64,000 nucleotides of DNA from Liolophura sinensis (taxonomy: Eukaryota > Mollusca > Polyplacophora > Chitonida > Chitonidae), in the NCBI RefSeq assembly GCF_032854445.1, contig NC_088305.1, forward strand, positions 21,864,955 to 21,928,954. Reading direction: 5' to 3'. Each line of letters starts with the position of its first letter. Position 1 is the first letter of the stretch. A program made the translations under genes and the position numbers. Below, piece by piece: positions 63,743-64,000 of this stretch. The notes below the pieces were generated by a model. The model searched no databases. It was not told the origin of the DNA and worked only from the letters and a program-made list of their open reading frames with translations.

Positions 63743-64000
63743 CCCCGTGGGGTTTCCGGGGTGATAAGAATAGGACCTCAGCCCTCTAGGCAAGCTTGTC
63801 GTAAAAGTCGACTAACCTAGAGCTCTCCTGTGTGAGCCCGGTGAATAGAATAGGCTCACATCTTCCCGGTTGTGTGAGAGGCAACCGGGGAGCGACCTGT
63901 TTGCCGTGGGTTGCAACCCGTAATCTACGAGGACGGGATCCTGGTGGCTGAGGGCGGGTTGGTCTTGCGAGATCCTCACGCCCAACACGTCACTTTGGCC
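63743..64000 (+). mobile_element. LINE copy D, 5' end, running off the window
   Basis: Begins CCCCGTGGGGTTTCCGGGG like copies B and C and follows the same leader to base 64000. Inserted in plus orientation inside copy C ORF2 after TCTTTGTCA. Only leader sequence is visible. Confidence 0.92.

Overview
This window looks like animal nuclear DNA that is almost entirely transposable elements. The elements carry GT-AG introns, BED, MADF, PHD, RING and C2H2 domains, and eukaryotic LINE, SINE, hAT, Tc1, Pogo, Harbinger and Polinton/Maverick signatures. The LINE 5' end with its repeated CTTGTCGTAAAAG-type motif and the (ATTC)n- or (ACTC)n-tailed tRNA-derived SINE resemble repeats I associate with mollusc, especially gastropod, genomes. 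That assignment is from recollection and is only moderately firm. I recognise no clear single-copy host gene.

Layout. 1-6.4 kb: LINE copy A (EN-RT-RNase H type) split by a hAT transposon (370-4150) whose four-exon transposase is intact. 6.7-10.5 kb: a broken CR1/L2-like LINE on the minus strand with a degenerate 2A-like motif. 10.9-16.8 kb: LINE copy B, full length, both ORFs open, 14-bp target duplications. 16.9-19.2 kb: an intact two-exon gene of a DUF7869-like family, flanked on both sides (across LINE B) by inverted copies of a ~22-bp motif, so probably the transposase of an unclassified DNA transposon. 20.3-25.5 kb: Polinton copy 1, a deletion derivative. 25.6-30.5 kb: a Sola-like transposon with TIRs, ATAA duplications, nine 15-bp subterminal motifs and one premature stop in its transposase. 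30.5-32.9 kb: an irregular tandem array. 33.1-37.1 kb: a Pogo-like element with a C-terminal PHD finger. 37.1-42.5 kb: a PIF/Harbinger element with a broken transposase but an intact MADF partner gene. 42.6-58.4 kb: Polinton copy 2 (integrase, ATPase, capsid-type genes, protease, PolB and an unusual RING-finger ORF). Its ATPase gene contains LINE copy E, which in turn contains two different Tc1-like elements. 58.4-61.4 kb: repeats, a SINE and a C2H2 zinc-finger exon. 61.46-64 kb: LINE copy C, interrupted by the start of copy D.

The genes cooperate only within their elements. LINE ORF1/ORF2 form one retrotransposition unit, and a SINE in the same window shares the LINE 3' tail, so this LINE is its likely mobilising partner. 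The Harbinger transposase and MADF protein form the usual two-component pair. The two Polintons are related, lie in the same orientation about 33 kb apart, and are independently decayed by different deletions. Nested insertions give a relative chronology: Polinton, then LINE E, then two Tc1 elements; LINE A, then hAT; LINE C, then LINE D.
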